DNA from: Rhizobium sp. NFR07
GTDB taxonomy: Bacteria > Pseudomonadota > Alphaproteobacteria > Rhizobiales > Rhizobiaceae
Assembly: GCF_900111905.1 (NCBI RefSeq)
Contig: NZ_FOKM01000002.1
Location: 186,001-250,000 of the forward strand
Reading direction: 5' to 3'
Length of the DNA: 64,000 nucleotides
Positions 1 to 9,468 of the stretch are shown one piece after another; the stretch's first letter is position 1; each line of letters opens with the position of its first letter. A model generated the notes under the pieces. The model was not told the DNA's origin and made no database searches. It saw nothing but the letters and a program-made list of their open reading frames with translations. The position numbers were made by a program, and so were the translations under genes.

Positions 1-663
1 GAGGCTCGGCTTGACGCCATCGGCGGCGCATACGGCGCGATAGATGTTGAGAAGACCGCGGCCTGAAATGATTTCTTCGGCGGAGACACGGCCTTCGATC
101 CTCGCAAGATGCGGGAAGATCTGGTGATCGCGTTCCGAGCGGGGGCCGATATCCACATGGCCGCCTTCGCCGGGCACGGGAAACCAGGTGTCACGGGCAT
201 GTAGAAGCCCGGCAACGCCAAGGCCGGTGCCGGGGCCGAGCACGACGCGGGTAGCGTCGATCGCCGGAAGGTTCGGCCCGATTGCTTCCCGGTCCTTCTC
301 CGTCAGCGAGGCGACCGCGAGAGCCTGGGCCTCGAAATCGTTGAGGACCAGAACGGCGTCGAAACCCAGTTCGCCGATCATCTTCTTCGGCCGCACGATC
401 CAGTCGCAATTGGTAAGGTCGATCTCGTCGCCGTCGATCGGCCCGGCCACAGCGAGGATTGCGGAGCGCGGCTTCGGCAGGTCGGTGCCGAAAACTTTCT
501 CGACGATCGCATCGTCGATCGTTTCGTAGTCCGCCGTCTGCACATGGATGAAATCCGTGGCCTTGGTCTCGGCATCGACGAGCAGCGAGAAGCGCGCATT
601 TGTGCCGCCGATATCGCCGATCAGGATCGGAAAAGGCAGGGTGTCGGAATGAATGTCGGCCAT
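1..663 (-). CDS. glk: Glucokinase, N-terminal 221 codons (runs off left edge)
   Basis: Phosphorylates glucose with ATP to glucose 6-phosphate in the cytoplasm. The frame opens at ATG 663 and stays open to base 1, so about two thirds of a roughly 340-residue protein is present. Visible motifs are the phosphate-binding [10 protein letters not shown] near residues 16-25, LNDFEAQA near residue 110 carrying the expected catalytic Asp, GPGTGLG near residues 142-148, and PGEGGHVD near residue 163. These fit the bacterial Glk family of the hexokinase superfamily rather than ROK kinases. The gene starts 19 bp after mgsA ends on the same strand, so the two are probably co-transcribed. The C-terminus and any downstream partner lie outside the window. 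Confidence 0.93.
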   Translation of the reverse strand, partial: MADIHSDTLPFPILIGDIGGTNARFSLLVDAETKATDFIHVQTADYETIDDAIVEKVFGTDLPKPRSAILAVAGPIDGDEIDLTNCDWIVRPKKMIGELGFDAVLVLNDFEAQALAVASLTEKDREAIGPNLPAIDATRVVLGPGTGLGVAGLLHARDTWFPVPGEGGHVDIGPRSERDHQIFPHLARIEGRVSAEEIISGRGLLNIYRAVCAADGVKPSL

Positions 664-682
664 GATGGACGGATCTCGCGGA

Positions 683-1066
683 TTATTGAAAGGCGATAAA
701 GTTTTCGGCGGTGGCGCGGTTGAGCGCCATCGGAATGTCATAGACGGTGGCAAGCCGGGTCAGCGCCTTGACGTCGACGTCGTGGGGAAGCGCGCTTAAG
801 GGGTCGATGAAGAAGATCAGCATGCTGACGTCGCCGCTGGCGATCATCGCGCCGATCTGCTGGTCGCCGCCGAGGGGGCCGCTTTTCAGGCGGGTGACCT
901 GAAGGCCGGGGCATGCATCCTGCACGCGGCCGCCGGTCGTGCCGGTGGCGACGATACGATATTTCGACAATGCGGCCTGATGGACACGGGCGAAATCCAC
1001 CATGTCGTCCTTCTTCTCGTCATGCGCGATCAGCGCAATACAAGGCTGGACAGGATCCAAGGGCAC
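683..1066 (-). CDS. mgsA: Methylglyoxal synthase
   Basis: Converts dihydroxyacetone phosphate to methylglyoxal and phosphate, a bypass of lower glycolysis under phosphate limitation or sugar-phosphate overload. The 127 residues are a little shorter than the roughly 150 of E. coli MgsA. The N-terminal ALIAHDEKK supplies His15; [10 protein letters not shown] supplies Asp68, matching catalytic Asp71 of E. coli; FIDPL supplies Asp88; and LPHDVD supplies His95 and Asp98, matching His98 and Asp101. All expected active-site positions are therefore present. It is the upstream member of a likely mgsA-glk operon, coupling glucose phosphorylation to an overflow route for triose phosphate. The start is taken at 1066, just upstream of the conserved first strand. 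Confidence 0.93.
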   Translation of the reverse strand: MPLDPVQPCIALIAHDEKKDDMVDFARVHQAALSKYRIVATGTTGGRVQDACPGLQVTRLKSGPLGGDQQIGAMIASGDVSMLIFFIDPLSALPHDVDVKALTRLATVYDIPMALNRATAENFIAFQ

Positions 1067-1142
1067 TCCTCCACAAGGCCGATTGATTTTTCGGCGCGCA
1101 AGTCGAAGGGATCTAACTAGGGCGCGCCGACCTCGATGAACA

Positions 1143-1186
1143 ACGCTTCGCGATAGAAATCTTCTCGAATTTCTGTTGCGAAGCGT
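1143..1186. repeat. Long imperfect hairpin between mgsA and mepA
   Basis: The 9-bp arms ACGCTTCGC (1143-1151) and GCGAAGCGT (1178-1186) are perfectly inverted. A second inner inverted pair, AGAAAT (1155-1160) and ATTTCT (1169-1174), is nested inside. No U-tract follows on either strand, so a simple intrinsic terminator is not clear. It lies downstream of mepA and upstream of mgsA, both on the minus strand, and could be an RNA-processing or termination structure, or a member of an intergenic palindrome family. Confidence 0.55.
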
Positions 1187-1273
1187 AGGCGTTCTAGCCT
1201 GCCGGAATGGATATGGGAAGGCTGGCGATCATGATGGCGTTTCGATCAACGCCAAGTGGTGGTGGAGTGACCG

Positions 1274-2332
1274 TCAGCGCAGCGGCCGCTCGCGTGGCAC
1301 CGGAACGTCGGCCGGCACATCTGTCGGATCGGCCGCGATGGCGTTGAGTTCGCCGACTGCGGCAGGTGCTGCCGACTGACTGGAATACGCCATGGCCGGA
1401 CCGCCATAAGTGGCGTCTTCCTCCGAGCGGGATTTGCCGGCAAGCACGGCCGAGCAGGCTTTGGGCAGGTCCGACAGCATGACCTGGCGCGGCTTGACCG
1501 GCTTCTTGTTCGGGTCGGCCGGTTTCGGCGGAGCCCAGGGCTCCTTGGTGAACCACCAGGCCAGCGCCTTGCTGTTGCAGTCGTCGGTGCTCGGTGTGGC
1601 AGCCTGTCGCTCGCAGCCGGCCGCGCCCGGCGGGCAGTTCATGCGGATATGGAAATGCTCGTCATGCCCGTAGACTGGGCGCACCTTGCCGAGCAGGCTG
1701 CGGTCGCCGGTCCAAGTCTCGCAGAGCTTCTTCTTGATCGCCGGATTGACGAAGACGCGCTGTACCTGCGGATAGCTCGCGGCCTGCATGACGAGGCGCG
1801 CATGGGTGCTGGTCCAGCGGCGGTTGTCGACGGTGAGAAACTTGCTCTTATCCAGCATGGAGGTGAAGGGAAGGTCTTCTCGCTGCTGCATGCTCATCGC
1901 CTGCGCTGGCTTTGGCGTGAACCAGACATCCGCATCGAGACCGATCTGGTGCGAGGCGTGCCCGCTCGGCATCGGGCCACCACGGGGCTGGGAAATATCG
2001 CCGACGAGAATGCCCGTTCCCCAGCCGATCTGGGCGGCATCGCGTGAAAATTGTTCCAGAAGCTCGATCATAGCCGGATTGCCCCAGCGCCGGTTGCGTG
2101 ACAGGCGCATCGCCTGCCAGGTCGGCCCGTCGGTGGGTAGCGCCACCGCGCCGGACATGCAGCCCTTGGCGTAGAAGCCGAGAGGCGAAGGCGATGCCGC
2201 GTTTGGCAGCTTGACCGAGCCGAACAGCTGCTTGGCTGTCTTTGCCTCCTGGGCGAGCGAGGTCTCGGCAAGGCCACCGCAGAGCATTGCCGCTGCCGTC
2301 AGTCCGAGGATGATTTTCGAGATCGATTTCAT
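1274..2332 (-). CDS. mepA: Penicillin-insensitive murein endopeptidase MepA
   Basis: A periplasmic zinc metallopeptidase of family M74 that cleaves peptide cross-links in peptidoglycan. The 352-residue product (from ATG 2332) opens with a Sec signal peptide, MKSISKIILGLTAAAML, ending near SLAQ. The metal site is visible as SGHASHQIGLDAD, with His125, His128 and Asp135 in the arrangement of the family, and as HDEHFHIRMNC near residue 240. After the catalytic domain comes a proline-rich tail of about 70 residues ending in PVPRERPLR, longer than in E. coli MepA. An in-frame TTG at 2347 is an alternative start. It is a single gene, divergent from the yej operon. Confidence 0.92.
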   Translation of the reverse strand: MKSISKIILGLTAAAMLCGGLAETSLAQEAKTAKQLFGSVKLPNAASPSPLGFYAKGCMSGAVALPTDGPTWQAMRLSRNRRWGNPAMIELLEQFSRDAAQIGWGTGILVGDISQPRGGPMPSGHASHQIGLDADVWFTPKPAQAMSMQQREDLPFTSMLDKSKFLTVDNRRWTSTHARLVMQAASYPQVQRVFVNPAIKKKLCETWTGDRSLLGKVRPVYGHDEHFHIRMNCPPGAAGCERQAATPSTDDCNSKALAWWFTKEPWAPPKPADPNKKPVKPRQVMLSDLPKACSAVLAGKSRSEEDATYGGPAMAYSSQSAAPAAVGELNAIAADPTDVPADVPVPRERPLR

Positions 2333-2508
2333 ATATGTCTGCCGCAAATCACTTCACCCTCAAGCTTACCGTGAAATGCGAATTTGGTGAAATGGAGATC
2401 TGTCGTCGGCCATAGGCGCGATAAATCGCTTGTGAGCGGGTGCTCCTGTTTTTTGCCGTCATTTACCCTATGCTTCGCTGCAACGCGAAAGACATAAAGG
2501 GATATCGC

Positions 2509-4353
2509 ATGGGTTTGGCTCAACGGTCCGCGGCACTTCTTCTCTCCATCGCATTGGGTGTTACCGCCCTCGGCTCTTCGGCCGGAGCACAGGATGGCGG
2601 GGAATGGAGAAACGGGATCGCGACGATTGGCGAGCTCAAATACAAGCCCGATTTCTCCCATTTCGACTACGTCAACGCCGAAGCGCCAAAGGGCGGTGCG
2701 CTGAGGCTCTCCGCCGAGGGCGCCTTCGACACGCTGAACCCCGTTCTGGCAAGAGGCGAGGCCGTTTCCGGCCTCGGTGGTGTCTTCGAAAGCTTGATGG
2801 TGGCATCCGACGACGAGCTGTCCTCCATGTACGGCTTGCTGGCGGAAGCCGTTAAACATCCGGCGGATTATTCCTCAGTGACCTTCAGACTGCGGGCCGA
2901 AGCCAAATGGGCCGACGGCCAGCCTGTCACGCCGGAGGATGTGATCTTCAGCCTCGAGAGCGCCAAGAAGGGCGATCCGCAGATGGAGTTCTACTATCGC
3001 CACGTCACCAAGGCGGAAAAGACCGGCGAGCGCGAGATCACCTTCACCTTCGACGAGCCCAACAATCGCGAACTGCCGCAGATCGTCGGCCAGCTCGTCG
3101 TCGTTCCGAAACACTGGTGGGAGGCGAACGGCGCTGACGGCAAGCCACGCGATATCACCCGCACCAGCCTCGAGATCCCGATGGGCTCCGGGCCCTACAA
3201 GGTAGCCTCGGTCTCTCCGGGTGCCGCGATCAATTACGAGCTTCGCGACGACTATTGGGGCAAGGACCTCAACGTGAATGTCGGCCAACACAATTTCCGC
3301 ACCATCATCTACCGCTACTACGCAGACCGCGAAGTGATGTTCGAGTCCTTCCGCTCCGGCAACGAGGACTACTGGTGGGAGAACCGAGCCCAGCGCTGGG
3401 CGACAGGCTATAATTTTCCCGCCGTGCAGCAGGGCCGCATCAAGCGCGACGAGGTGGAGAACGAGTACCGCAAGGCCGGCGTCATGGTTGGCTTCATCTT
3501 CAATCTTCGCCGCGAAAAATTCGCAGATCCCAAGGTGCGCGAGGCCTTGAACTATGCCTTCGATTTCGAGGAACTGAAGCGCACCATCTTCTACAATTCC
3601 TATGACCGCATCGACAGCTTCTTCTATCGCACCGATCTCGCCTCTTCGGGTCTGCCGGAAGGGCGTGAACTGGAAATCCTCAACGAGGTCAAGGACAAGG
3701 TTCCGGCCGACGTCTTCACCAAGCCCTATGTCAATCCGGTCAATGGTGATCCGGCCAAGCTCCGAGAAAACCTTCGCAAGGCCGTCGGCCTGCTGCGCGA
3801 GGCGGGCTACGAGCTGAAGGGCAACCGCATGGTCAATGCCAAGACCGGCCAGGCGCTGTCCTTTGAGATCATGCTCGGTGGACCGACGATCGAGCCGGTC
3901 GCGCTGGCCTTTGCCCGGAACCTGAAGATGATCGGCGTCGAGGCGACGGTGCGCAGCGTCGAGCAGTCACAGTTCACCAACCGCTGGCGCGCCCGCGATT
4001 ATGACGTCATGTACAATGGCTGGGCCGAAAGCATCAATCCAGGCAATGAGCAGGCGGAATACTGGGGATCCGACGCCGCCAAGCGCGAAGGGTCGCAGAA
4101 CTACAGCGGCATCAGCGACCCGGGCGTGGATGCGCTGATCCGCAAGGTCATCTTCTCCAAGGACCGCGATGATCAGGTGGCTGCCGTCAAGGCGCTGGAC
4201 CGTGTCCTGCTGGCCAATCACATCATCGTACCGACCTATTCGTCGAAGACGTCGCGCATCGCCTTCTGGGATACCGTCGCCCATCCCGATCCGCTGCCGG
4301 AATATTCGATCGGACTGCCGAGCACTTGGTGGTCTACCAAGGCCGGCAAATAA
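2509..4353 (+). CDS. yejA: Peptide ABC transporter substrate-binding protein, YejA type
   Basis: Periplasmic solute-binding protein (SBP_bac_5 family) delivering peptides to the YejBEF membrane complex. The start at ATG 2509 is preferred because AAAGGG lies just upstream and it is followed by a clean signal peptide, MGLAQRSAALLLSIALGVTA, cut near SAGAQ. An upstream in-frame start at 2440 would put 23 unlikely residues before it. The mature protein opens with the YejA-like sequence GIATIGELKYKPDFSHFDYVNAEAPKGG, cited here by its ends at residues 36-63, and has the family's domain-II signature around RDYDVMYNGW. Length is 614 residues, normal for the family. It is separated from yejB by 160 bp holding a weak hairpin, a common way to make more binding protein than permease. 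Related transporters import oligopeptides and microcin C-type compounds; the true substrate cannot be read here. Confidence 0.9.
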   Translation: MGLAQRSAALLLSIALGVTALGSSAGAQDGGEWRNGIATIGELKYKPDFSHFDYVNAEAPKGGALRLSAEGAFDTLNPVLARGEAVSGLGGVFESLMVASDDELSSMYGLLAEAVKHPADYSSVTFRLRAEAKWADGQPVTPEDVIFSLESAKKGDPQMEFYYRHVTKAEKTGEREITFTFDEPNNRELPQIVGQLVVVPKHWWEANGADGKPRDITRTSLEIPMGSGPYKVASVSPGAAINYELRDDYWGKDLNVNVGQHNFRTIIYRYYADREVMFESFRSGNEDYWWENRAQRWATGYNFPAVQQGRIKRDEVENEYRKAGVMVGFIFNLRREKFADPKVREALNYAFDFEELKRTIFYNSYDRIDSFFYRTDLASSGLPEGRELEILNEVKDKVPADVFTKPYVNPVNGDPAKLRENLRKAVGLLREAGYELKGNRMVNAKTGQALSFEIMLGGPTIEPVALAFARNLKMIGVEATVRSVEQSQFTNRWRARDYDVMYNGWAESINPGNEQAEYWGSDAAKREGSQNYSGISDPGVDALIRKVIFSKDRDDQVAAVKALDRVLLANHIIVPTYSSKTSRIAFWDTVAHPDPLPEYSIGLPSTWWSTKAGK

Positions 4354-4400
4354 GGGCCAAGTCTTGCGTCGACAGGCGCGAACTGTTCCATATGACGGAT

Positions 4401-4419
4401 CGGTTGATTCGCCGAACCG
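4401..4419 (+). other. Weak intra-operon hairpin after yejA
   Basis: CGGTT (4401-4405) and AACCG (4415-4419) form a short inverted pair in the 160-bp yejA-yejB gap. It has no U-tract, so it is more likely an mRNA-stabilising or attenuating structure than a full terminator. Support is only the inverted repeat and its position. Confidence 0.3.
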
Positions 4420-4513
4420 GCCAATAACGAAGCCCGAAAACGAAGGAAGTACGCTTGATCGTTGCGCAGACCCGTGGTGAGAAAAACTCCACTCATCTGG
4501 ACGGTGGGTTCTG

Positions 4514-5602
4514 ATGGGAGCCTATATTCTGCGCCGCCTGCTGCTGATGATCCCGACCATCGTTGGCATCATGGCAATCTCCTTCCTCGTCGTGCAGTTC
4601 GCACCGGGCGGCCCGGTCGAGCAGGTCATCGCGCAGATCCAGGGTCAGGGCGACAGCGCGGCCGACCGTCTGAGCGGCTCGGGTGGTGATCTCTTCGGCC
4701 AGCAGGGCGGCAATGAAGGCAACTATCGCGGCGCGCAGGGCCTCGATCCGGAGTTCATCGCGCAGCTGGAAAAGCAGTTCGGCTTCGACAAGCCGCCGCT
4801 CACCCGCTTCCTCGACATGATGTGGAACTATATCCGCTTCGATTTCGGCGAGAGCTTCTTCCGCAACACCTCGGTCATCGATCTCATCATCGACAAGCTG
4901 CCGGTATCGATCTCGCTCGGCTTCTGGATCCTGATCGTTTCCTACATGATCTCCATCCCGCTCGGCATCCGCAAGGCGGTCAAGGACGGTTCGGCCTTTG
5001 ACGTCTGGACCTCGGGCATCGTCATCGTCGGTTATGCCGTGCCGGGCTTCCTATTCGGCATCCTGCTGATCGTGCTTTTTGCTGGCGGATCCTTCTTCGA
5101 CTGGTTCCCGCTGCGCGGGCTGACATCGGACAATTTCGACCAGCTTTCCTGGTGGCAGAAGATCATCGACTATTTCTGGCATCTCGCCCTGCCGCTGATT
5201 GCGCTGTCGCTCTCGGCCTTCGCCACGACGACGCTGCTGACCAAGAACTCCTTTATCGACGAGATCAAGAAGCAGTATGTGACGACCGCCCGCGCCAAGG
5301 GCCTGAACGAGCGGCAGGTGCTTTACGGCCACGTCTTCCGCAACGCCATGCTGATCGTCATTGCCGGCTTCCCCGGTGCCTTCATCTCCGCCTTCTTCAC
5401 CGGCTCGCTTCTGATCGAGAACATCTTTTCGCTCGATGGCCTGGGGCGTCTCGGCTACCTGTCGATCATCAACCGCGATTACCCGATCGTCTTCGGCACG
5501 CTCTACATCTTCTCGCTGATCGGCCTCTTCGTCAGCCTGATCTCCGATCTGATCTATACCTGGATCGACCCGCGCATCGATTTCGAGCGGAGGGACGTCT
5601 GA
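4514..5602 (+). CDS. yejB: Peptide ABC transporter permease YejB
   Basis: Inner-membrane permease of the binding-protein-dependent type, pairing with YejE. It has 362 residues, close to the 364 of E. coli YejB. It begins with the typical first segment [21 protein letters not shown] Gly/Gln-rich periplasmic insertion (residues about 40-75, [15 protein letters not shown] and onward) then occurs, which is characteristic of YejB and absent from OppB and DppB. The EAA loop that contacts the ATPase reads [14 protein letters not shown] near residue 256. It ends ...[13 protein letters not shown]. The stop codon shares one base with the yejE start (TGATG at 5600-5604), indicating translational coupling. 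Confidence 0.92.
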   Translation: MGAYILRRLLLMIPTIVGIMAISFLVVQFAPGGPVEQVIAQIQGQGDSAADRLSGSGGDLFGQQGGNEGNYRGAQGLDPEFIAQLEKQFGFDKPPLTRFLDMMWNYIRFDFGESFFRNTSVIDLIIDKLPVSISLGFWILIVSYMISIPLGIRKAVKDGSAFDVWTSGIVIVGYAVPGFLFGILLIVLFAGGSFFDWFPLRGLTSDNFDQLSWWQKIIDYFWHLALPLIALSLSAFATTTLLTKNSFIDEIKKQYVTTARAKGLNERQVLYGHVFRNAMLIVIAGFPGAFISAFFTGSLLIENIFSLDGLGRLGYLSIINRDYPIVFGTLYIFSLIGLFVSLISDLIYTWIDPRIDFERRDV

Positions 5603-6750
5603 TGGAAGCTTCCACCGTAACCGCCGTCAGCAAGTCCGCCGCAGCGCCGAAGCGCCCGTGGATCTCGCCGGCCAACCAGCGCCGCCTGGCGAATTTCCGC
5701 GCCAACAAACGCGGCTATTGGTCCTTCTGGATTTTTCTGGTGCTGTTCTTTGCCAGCCTCTGCGCCGAATTCATCGCCAATGACCGGCCGATCATCGCCT
5801 CCTACAAGGGCGAGATCCTCTATCCGGTCTTCGTCGACTATCCGGAAGAGAAGTTCGGCGGCTTCCTGGCGACGACCGACTATCGGTCGGACTTCATCAG
5901 CCAAGAGATCGACGCCAACGGCTGGGCGGTCTGGCCGCCGATCCGCTATTCCTACCAGACGGTCAATTCCAATATCCCCCATTCGGCGCCCACGGAGCCC
6001 TTCTGGTTGATGGCCAGGGAAGACCGTTGCACGGGTTATCCGCAGGGCGACCAGGACCCGAACTGCAACTGGAGCAATCTCAACTGGCTCGGAACCGACG
6101 ATCAGGCGCGTGATGTGACGGCGCGGATGATCTATGGTTTCCGCATCTCGGTCCTGTTCGGCCTGGCGCTGACCATCGCGTCGGCGGTTATCGGTGTTAC
6201 CTCGGGCGCGGTGCAGGGCTATTTCGGTGGCTGGACCGATCTTCTGATGCAGCGTTTCATCGAGATCTGGTCGTCGATGCCGGTTCTCTACATCCTGCTG
6301 ATCATCGCCGCGATCCTGCCGCCGGGCTTCTTCGTGCTGCTCGGCATCATGCTTCTGTTCTCCTGGGTCGGCTTCGTCGGCGTGGTGCGCGCCGAATTCC
6401 TGCGTGCCCGCAATTTCGAATATGTCCGGGCAGCCCGCGCGCTCGGCGTCGGCAACTGGACGATCATGTATCGTCACCTCCTGCCCAACGCGATGGTGGC
6501 GACCCTGACCTTCCTGCCCTTCATCCTGTCGGGATCGATCGCAACGCTCACCTCGCTCGACTTCCTCGGCGTCGGCATGCCGCCCGGCTCGCCGTCGCTC
6601 GGCGAAATGATCGCCCAGGGCAAGAACAACCTGCAGGCGCCCTGGCTCGGGCTGACGGCCTTCTTCACCATGTCGATCATGATGTCGCTGCTGATCTTCA
6701 TCGGCGAGGCGGTGCGCGACGCCTTCGACCCGAGAAAGACGTTCCGGTGA
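5602..6750 (+). CDS. yejE: Peptide ABC transporter permease YejE
   Basis: Second membrane subunit of the peptide importer. The ATG at 5602 overlaps the yejB stop by one base and gives 382 residues starting [15 protein letters not shown]. After TM1 (about residues 43-60) there is a long periplasmic loop of about 110 residues, with EKFGGFLATTDYRSDFI and IRYSYQTVNSNIPHSAP, characteristic of YejE. Several transmembrane helices follow, with an EAA loop VRAARALGVGNWTIMYRHLLP near residue 275. It ends FDPRKTFR. Its stop is one base before the yejF ATG, so the four genes form one operon. Confidence 0.92.
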   Translation: MEASTVTAVSKSAAAPKRPWISPANQRRLANFRANKRGYWSFWIFLVLFFASLCAEFIANDRPIIASYKGEILYPVFVDYPEEKFGGFLATTDYRSDFISQEIDANGWAVWPPIRYSYQTVNSNIPHSAPTEPFWLMAREDRCTGYPQGDQDPNCNWSNLNWLGTDDQARDVTARMIYGFRISVLFGLALTIASAVIGVTSGAVQGYFGGWTDLLMQRFIEIWSSMPVLYILLIIAAILPPGFFVLLGIMLLFSWVGFVGVVRAEFLRARNFEYVRAARALGVGNWTIMYRHLLPNAMVATLTFLPFILSGSIATLTSLDFLGVGMPPGSPSLGEMIAQGKNNLQAPWLGLTAFFTMSIMMSLLIFIGEAVRDAFDPRKTFR

Positions 6751-6751
6751 C

Positions 6752-8383
6752 ATGATGACAGACGCTCTTCTCTCCGTTCGTGACCTTTCCGTCGCCTTTC
6801 ACCAGGGCGGCACGGAAACGCTCGCCGTCGACCGTGTGTCCTTCGATATCAGGCCGGGCGAGGTGGTTGCGCTGGTCGGTGAATCCGGCTCAGGAAAATC
6901 CGTTTCGGCCAATTCCATCCTGAAACTCCTGCCTTATCCGGCCGCCAGCCATCCTTCGGGCGAAATCCTGTTCGATGGCAAGGATCTGCTCAAGGCATCG
7001 GATGCGGAACTGCGCCGGGTGCGGGGCAACGACATCACGATGATCTTCCAGGAGCCGATGACCTCGCTCAATCCGCTCCATACGATCGAAAAGCAGATCG
7101 GCGAGATCCTCGAAATGCACCAGGGGATCAGCGGCAATGCGGCCCGCACGCGCACGCTCGAACTGTTGAACCAGGTCGGCATCCGCGAGCCGGAAAAGCG
7201 CCTGACCGCCTATCCGCACGAACTCTCCGGGGGCCAACGGCAGCGCGTGATGATCGCGATGGCGCTCGCCAACCGCCCGAAACTGCTGATCGCCGACGAG
7301 CCGACGACGGCGCTCGACGTCACGGTGCAGGCGCAGATCCTCGATCTCCTGCGCTCGCTGAAGGGCGAGCATGGCATGTCCATGCTGTTCATCACCCACG
7401 ACCTCGGCATCGTCAGGAAATTCGCCGACCGGGTCTGCGTCATGACCAAGGGGAAGATCGTAGAGGAAGGCTCGGTCGCCGACGTCTTCGAACGGCCGCA
7501 GCATCCCTATACCCAGCATCTTCTCGCCTCCGAGCCGCGTGGCGAGCCGCCGGTTGCCGATCCCGAGCGTCCCGTGGTGATGGAGGCCAAGGATCTGCGC
7601 GTCTGGTTCCCGATCAAGGCGGGCTTCCTGCGCAAGGTGGTCGATCATGTGAAGGCGGTGGATGGCATCGACCTGACGCTGAGGGCGGGCGAAACGCTCG
7701 GCATCGTCGGCGAATCCGGATCCGGCAAGACGACGCTCGGCCTCGCGCTGACGCGGTTGATCGCGTCGGAAGGGCGGATCGTCTTCATCGGCAATGCCAT
7801 CGACGGTTATTCCTTCAAGCAGATGCTGCCCTATCGAAACCGCCTTCAGGTGGTCTTCCAGGACCCCTTCGGTTCGCTCAGTCCGCGCATGCCGGTGGGC
7901 GAGATCATTGCCGAGGGCCTCAAGGTGCATGAGCGCGGCCTGTCCGCCAATGAGCGCGACGAGCGGGTTTCCTGGGCGTTGAAGGAGGTTGGCCTCGATC
8001 CCGAAACCCGCTGGCGTTACCCGCACGAGTTTTCCGGTGGCCAGCGGCAGCGCATCGCGATCGCCCGCGCCATGGTCCTGAAGCCGCGCTTCGTCATGCT
8101 GGATGAGCCCACATCTGCGCTGGACATGACGGTTCAGGCGCAGGTCGTCGACCTGCTGCGCGACCTGCAGGCCAAGCATGATCTCGCCTATCTCTTTATT
8201 AGCCATGACCTGAAGGTCGTGAAGGCGCTGGCGAACCATGTTATCGTCATGCGCATGGGCAAGGTGGTGGAGGAGGGGCCGTCGGAGGAAATCTTCCGCG
8301 CGCCGAAAGAGGACTATACCCGCGCGCTGATGGCCGCCGCCTTCAATATGGAAGCCGTCGAGAACGGTGCCGTCGGCCAATAG
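6752..8383 (+). CDS. yejF: Peptide ABC transporter dual ATPase YejF
   Basis: Cytoplasmic ATPase carrying two complete nucleotide-binding domains in one 543-residue chain, the arrangement of E. coli YejF and unlike separate OppD/OppF subunits. Domain 1 has Walker A GESGSGKS (43-50), signature [12 protein letters not shown], and Walker [13 protein letters not shown]. Domain 2 has Walker A GESGSGKT near residues 320-327, signature [14 protein letters not shown], and Walker [13 protein letters not shown]. Both H-loop histidines are present (FITHDLG and FISHDLK). All catalytic residues look intact. The start could be ATG 6752 or the adjacent ATG 6755. A hydroxyacid dehydrogenase gene begins 32 bp downstream. 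Confidence 0.93.
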   Translation: MMTDALLSVRDLSVAFHQGGTETLAVDRVSFDIRPGEVVALVGESGSGKSVSANSILKLLPYPAASHPSGEILFDGKDLLKASDAELRRVRGNDITMIFQEPMTSLNPLHTIEKQIGEILEMHQGISGNAARTRTLELLNQVGIREPEKRLTAYPHELSGGQRQRVMIAMALANRPKLLIADEPTTALDVTVQAQILDLLRSLKGEHGMSMLFITHDLGIVRKFADRVCVMTKGKIVEEGSVADVFERPQHPYTQHLLASEPRGEPPVADPERPVVMEAKDLRVWFPIKAGFLRKVVDHVKAVDGIDLTLRAGETLGIVGESGSGKTTLGLALTRLIASEGRIVFIGNAIDGYSFKQMLPYRNRLQVVFQDPFGSLSPRMPVGEIIAEGLKVHERGLSANERDERVSWALKEVGLDPETRWRYPHEFSGGQRQRIAIARAMVLKPRFVMLDEPTSALDMTVQAQVVDLLRDLQAKHDLAYLFISHDLKVVKALANHVIVMRMGKVVEEGPSEEIFRAPKEDYTRALMAAAFNMEAVENGAVGQ

Positions 8384-8415
8384 CGTGGCGAGAGGCAACA
8401 AGCGAGGGAACTGTA

Positions 8416-9366
8416 GTGTCTGAGAAGGGCGCGGTCGTCATCGACCTGAAATTCGAACGCCGGGAAATCGACAGGGCGCTGTCGAACGCTTTTGAGGGGC
8501 GCAAGGTGCTGCACGCTTCCGACAAGTCGGCCGATCTTTCCGATGCGCGTTATGCGGTGCTTTGGAAACCGGATCTCGACCTTTTCCAGCGGGCGCCGAA
8601 CCTGCAGGTGCTTTTTTCGGGCGGCGCCGGCGTCGATTCCATCCTCACGGTCCCCGGCCTTCCCGACCTGCCGATCGTCCGTTTCGTCGACGAAAGCCTC
8701 ACCACGCGGATGAGCGAATGGGTTGTTCTCCAGTGCCTGAGCCACTTGCGCCAAGTCCCGGCCTATCTCGGCCAGCAGCGCTCGCGCGTCTGGCGTGAAC
8801 TGCACCAGCCCGAGGCGAAGGAGCTTACGGTCGGCATCATGGGTCTCGGTGTTCTCGGGCAGGATTCGGCCCGCAAGCTGAAGATCATGGGATTCGACGT
8901 GATCGGCTGGTCGCGCACCCGCAAGACGATCAATGGTATCGAGACATTCGATGCCGGCGAACTCGATGCCTTTTTGGGGCGGACCGATATGCTCGTCGGT
9001 CTTTTGCCGCTGACGGAAGAAACCCGCGGCATCTTCAATGCATCTCTGTTCTCGAAACTGCGTCAGGGCGGCGCGCTTGGAAAGCCCGTCTTCATCAATG
9101 CCGGGCGGGGCGGAAGCCAGGTGGAGGCGGACCTGATCGCGGCGCTCGAGGGTGGTATCCTCGGCGGCGCGTCGATCGATGTCTTCAATGAAGAGCCGCT
9201 GCCGGCCGACAGTGCATTCTGGGCGATGGACAATGTCATCGTCACGCCCCACGCGGCCTCGGCTTCCGATGTCCGGGCGCTGTTCCGCAATGCGGAGATC
9301 CAGATGGAACGCTTCGAGCGGAACGAGGCGCTGCAGCATCTCGTCGACAGGACGACCGGTTACTGA
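8416..9366 (+). CDS. ghrA: D-2-hydroxyacid dehydrogenase (glyoxylate/hydroxypyruvate reductase A type)
   Basis: NAD(P)H-dependent reductase probably acting on glyoxylate, hydroxypyruvate or a similar 2-oxoacid. The 316 residues match GhrA length. The Rossmann motif GLGVLG is near residues 141-146, and the catalytic triad is visible as Arg in NAGRGG near 229, Glu in NEEPLP near 257 and His in TPHAAS near 277. The start is a GTG at 8416 with AGCGAGGGAA upstream. It lies 32 bp after yejF on the same strand, so it probably belongs to the peptide-transport transcript; the biochemical link is not obvious. The exact substrate is uncertain. Confidence 0.82.
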   Translation: MSEKGAVVIDLKFERREIDRALSNAFEGRKVLHASDKSADLSDARYAVLWKPDLDLFQRAPNLQVLFSGGAGVDSILTVPGLPDLPIVRFVDESLTTRMSEWVVLQCLSHLRQVPAYLGQQRSRVWRELHQPEAKELTVGIMGLGVLGQDSARKLKIMGFDVIGWSRTRKTINGIETFDAGELDAFLGRTDMLVGLLPLTEETRGIFNASLFSKLRQGGALGKPVFINAGRGGSQVEADLIAALEGGILGGASIDVFNEEPLPADSAFWAMDNVIVTPHAASASDVRALFRNAEIQMERFERNEALQHLVDRTTGY

Positions 9367-9397
9367 CGTAGCCTCCACGATCTGAAGTCGGCTGGCG

Positions 9398-9423
9398 GGA
9401 ACGAATGCCGCCGGCCGTTCGTT
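9398..9423 (+). promoter_or_regulatory. EcfG/RpoE2-type general-stress promoter
   Basis: GGAAC (9398-9402) is followed after exactly 17 bases by CGTT (9420-9423). This matches the alphaproteobacterial general-stress sigma factor consensus, GGAAC-N16/17-CGTT. The element ends 45 bp before the start codon of the small membrane protein at 9469, a sensible promoter distance. Part of it could also form a short hairpin (AACGAA/TTCGTT), but promoter function is the better explanation given spacing and position. Confidence 0.62.
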
Positions 9424-9468
9424 TCTTCTGTATGATCCGGCGTCGCCGGCGACAGGAGGAGCGCAGCA

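Noticed and set aside
5554..6753. A 399-codon open frame on the minus strand opposite yejE
   Set aside because: It lies wholly over a well-supported yejE gene, its translation is rich in Arg, Asp, Glu and Gln with no recognisable fold, and it results from the high-GC antisense frame.
6890..8401. A 503-codon minus-strand open frame opposite yejF
   Set aside because: Same reason: antisense shadow of an intact dual ATPase with all motifs on the plus strand.
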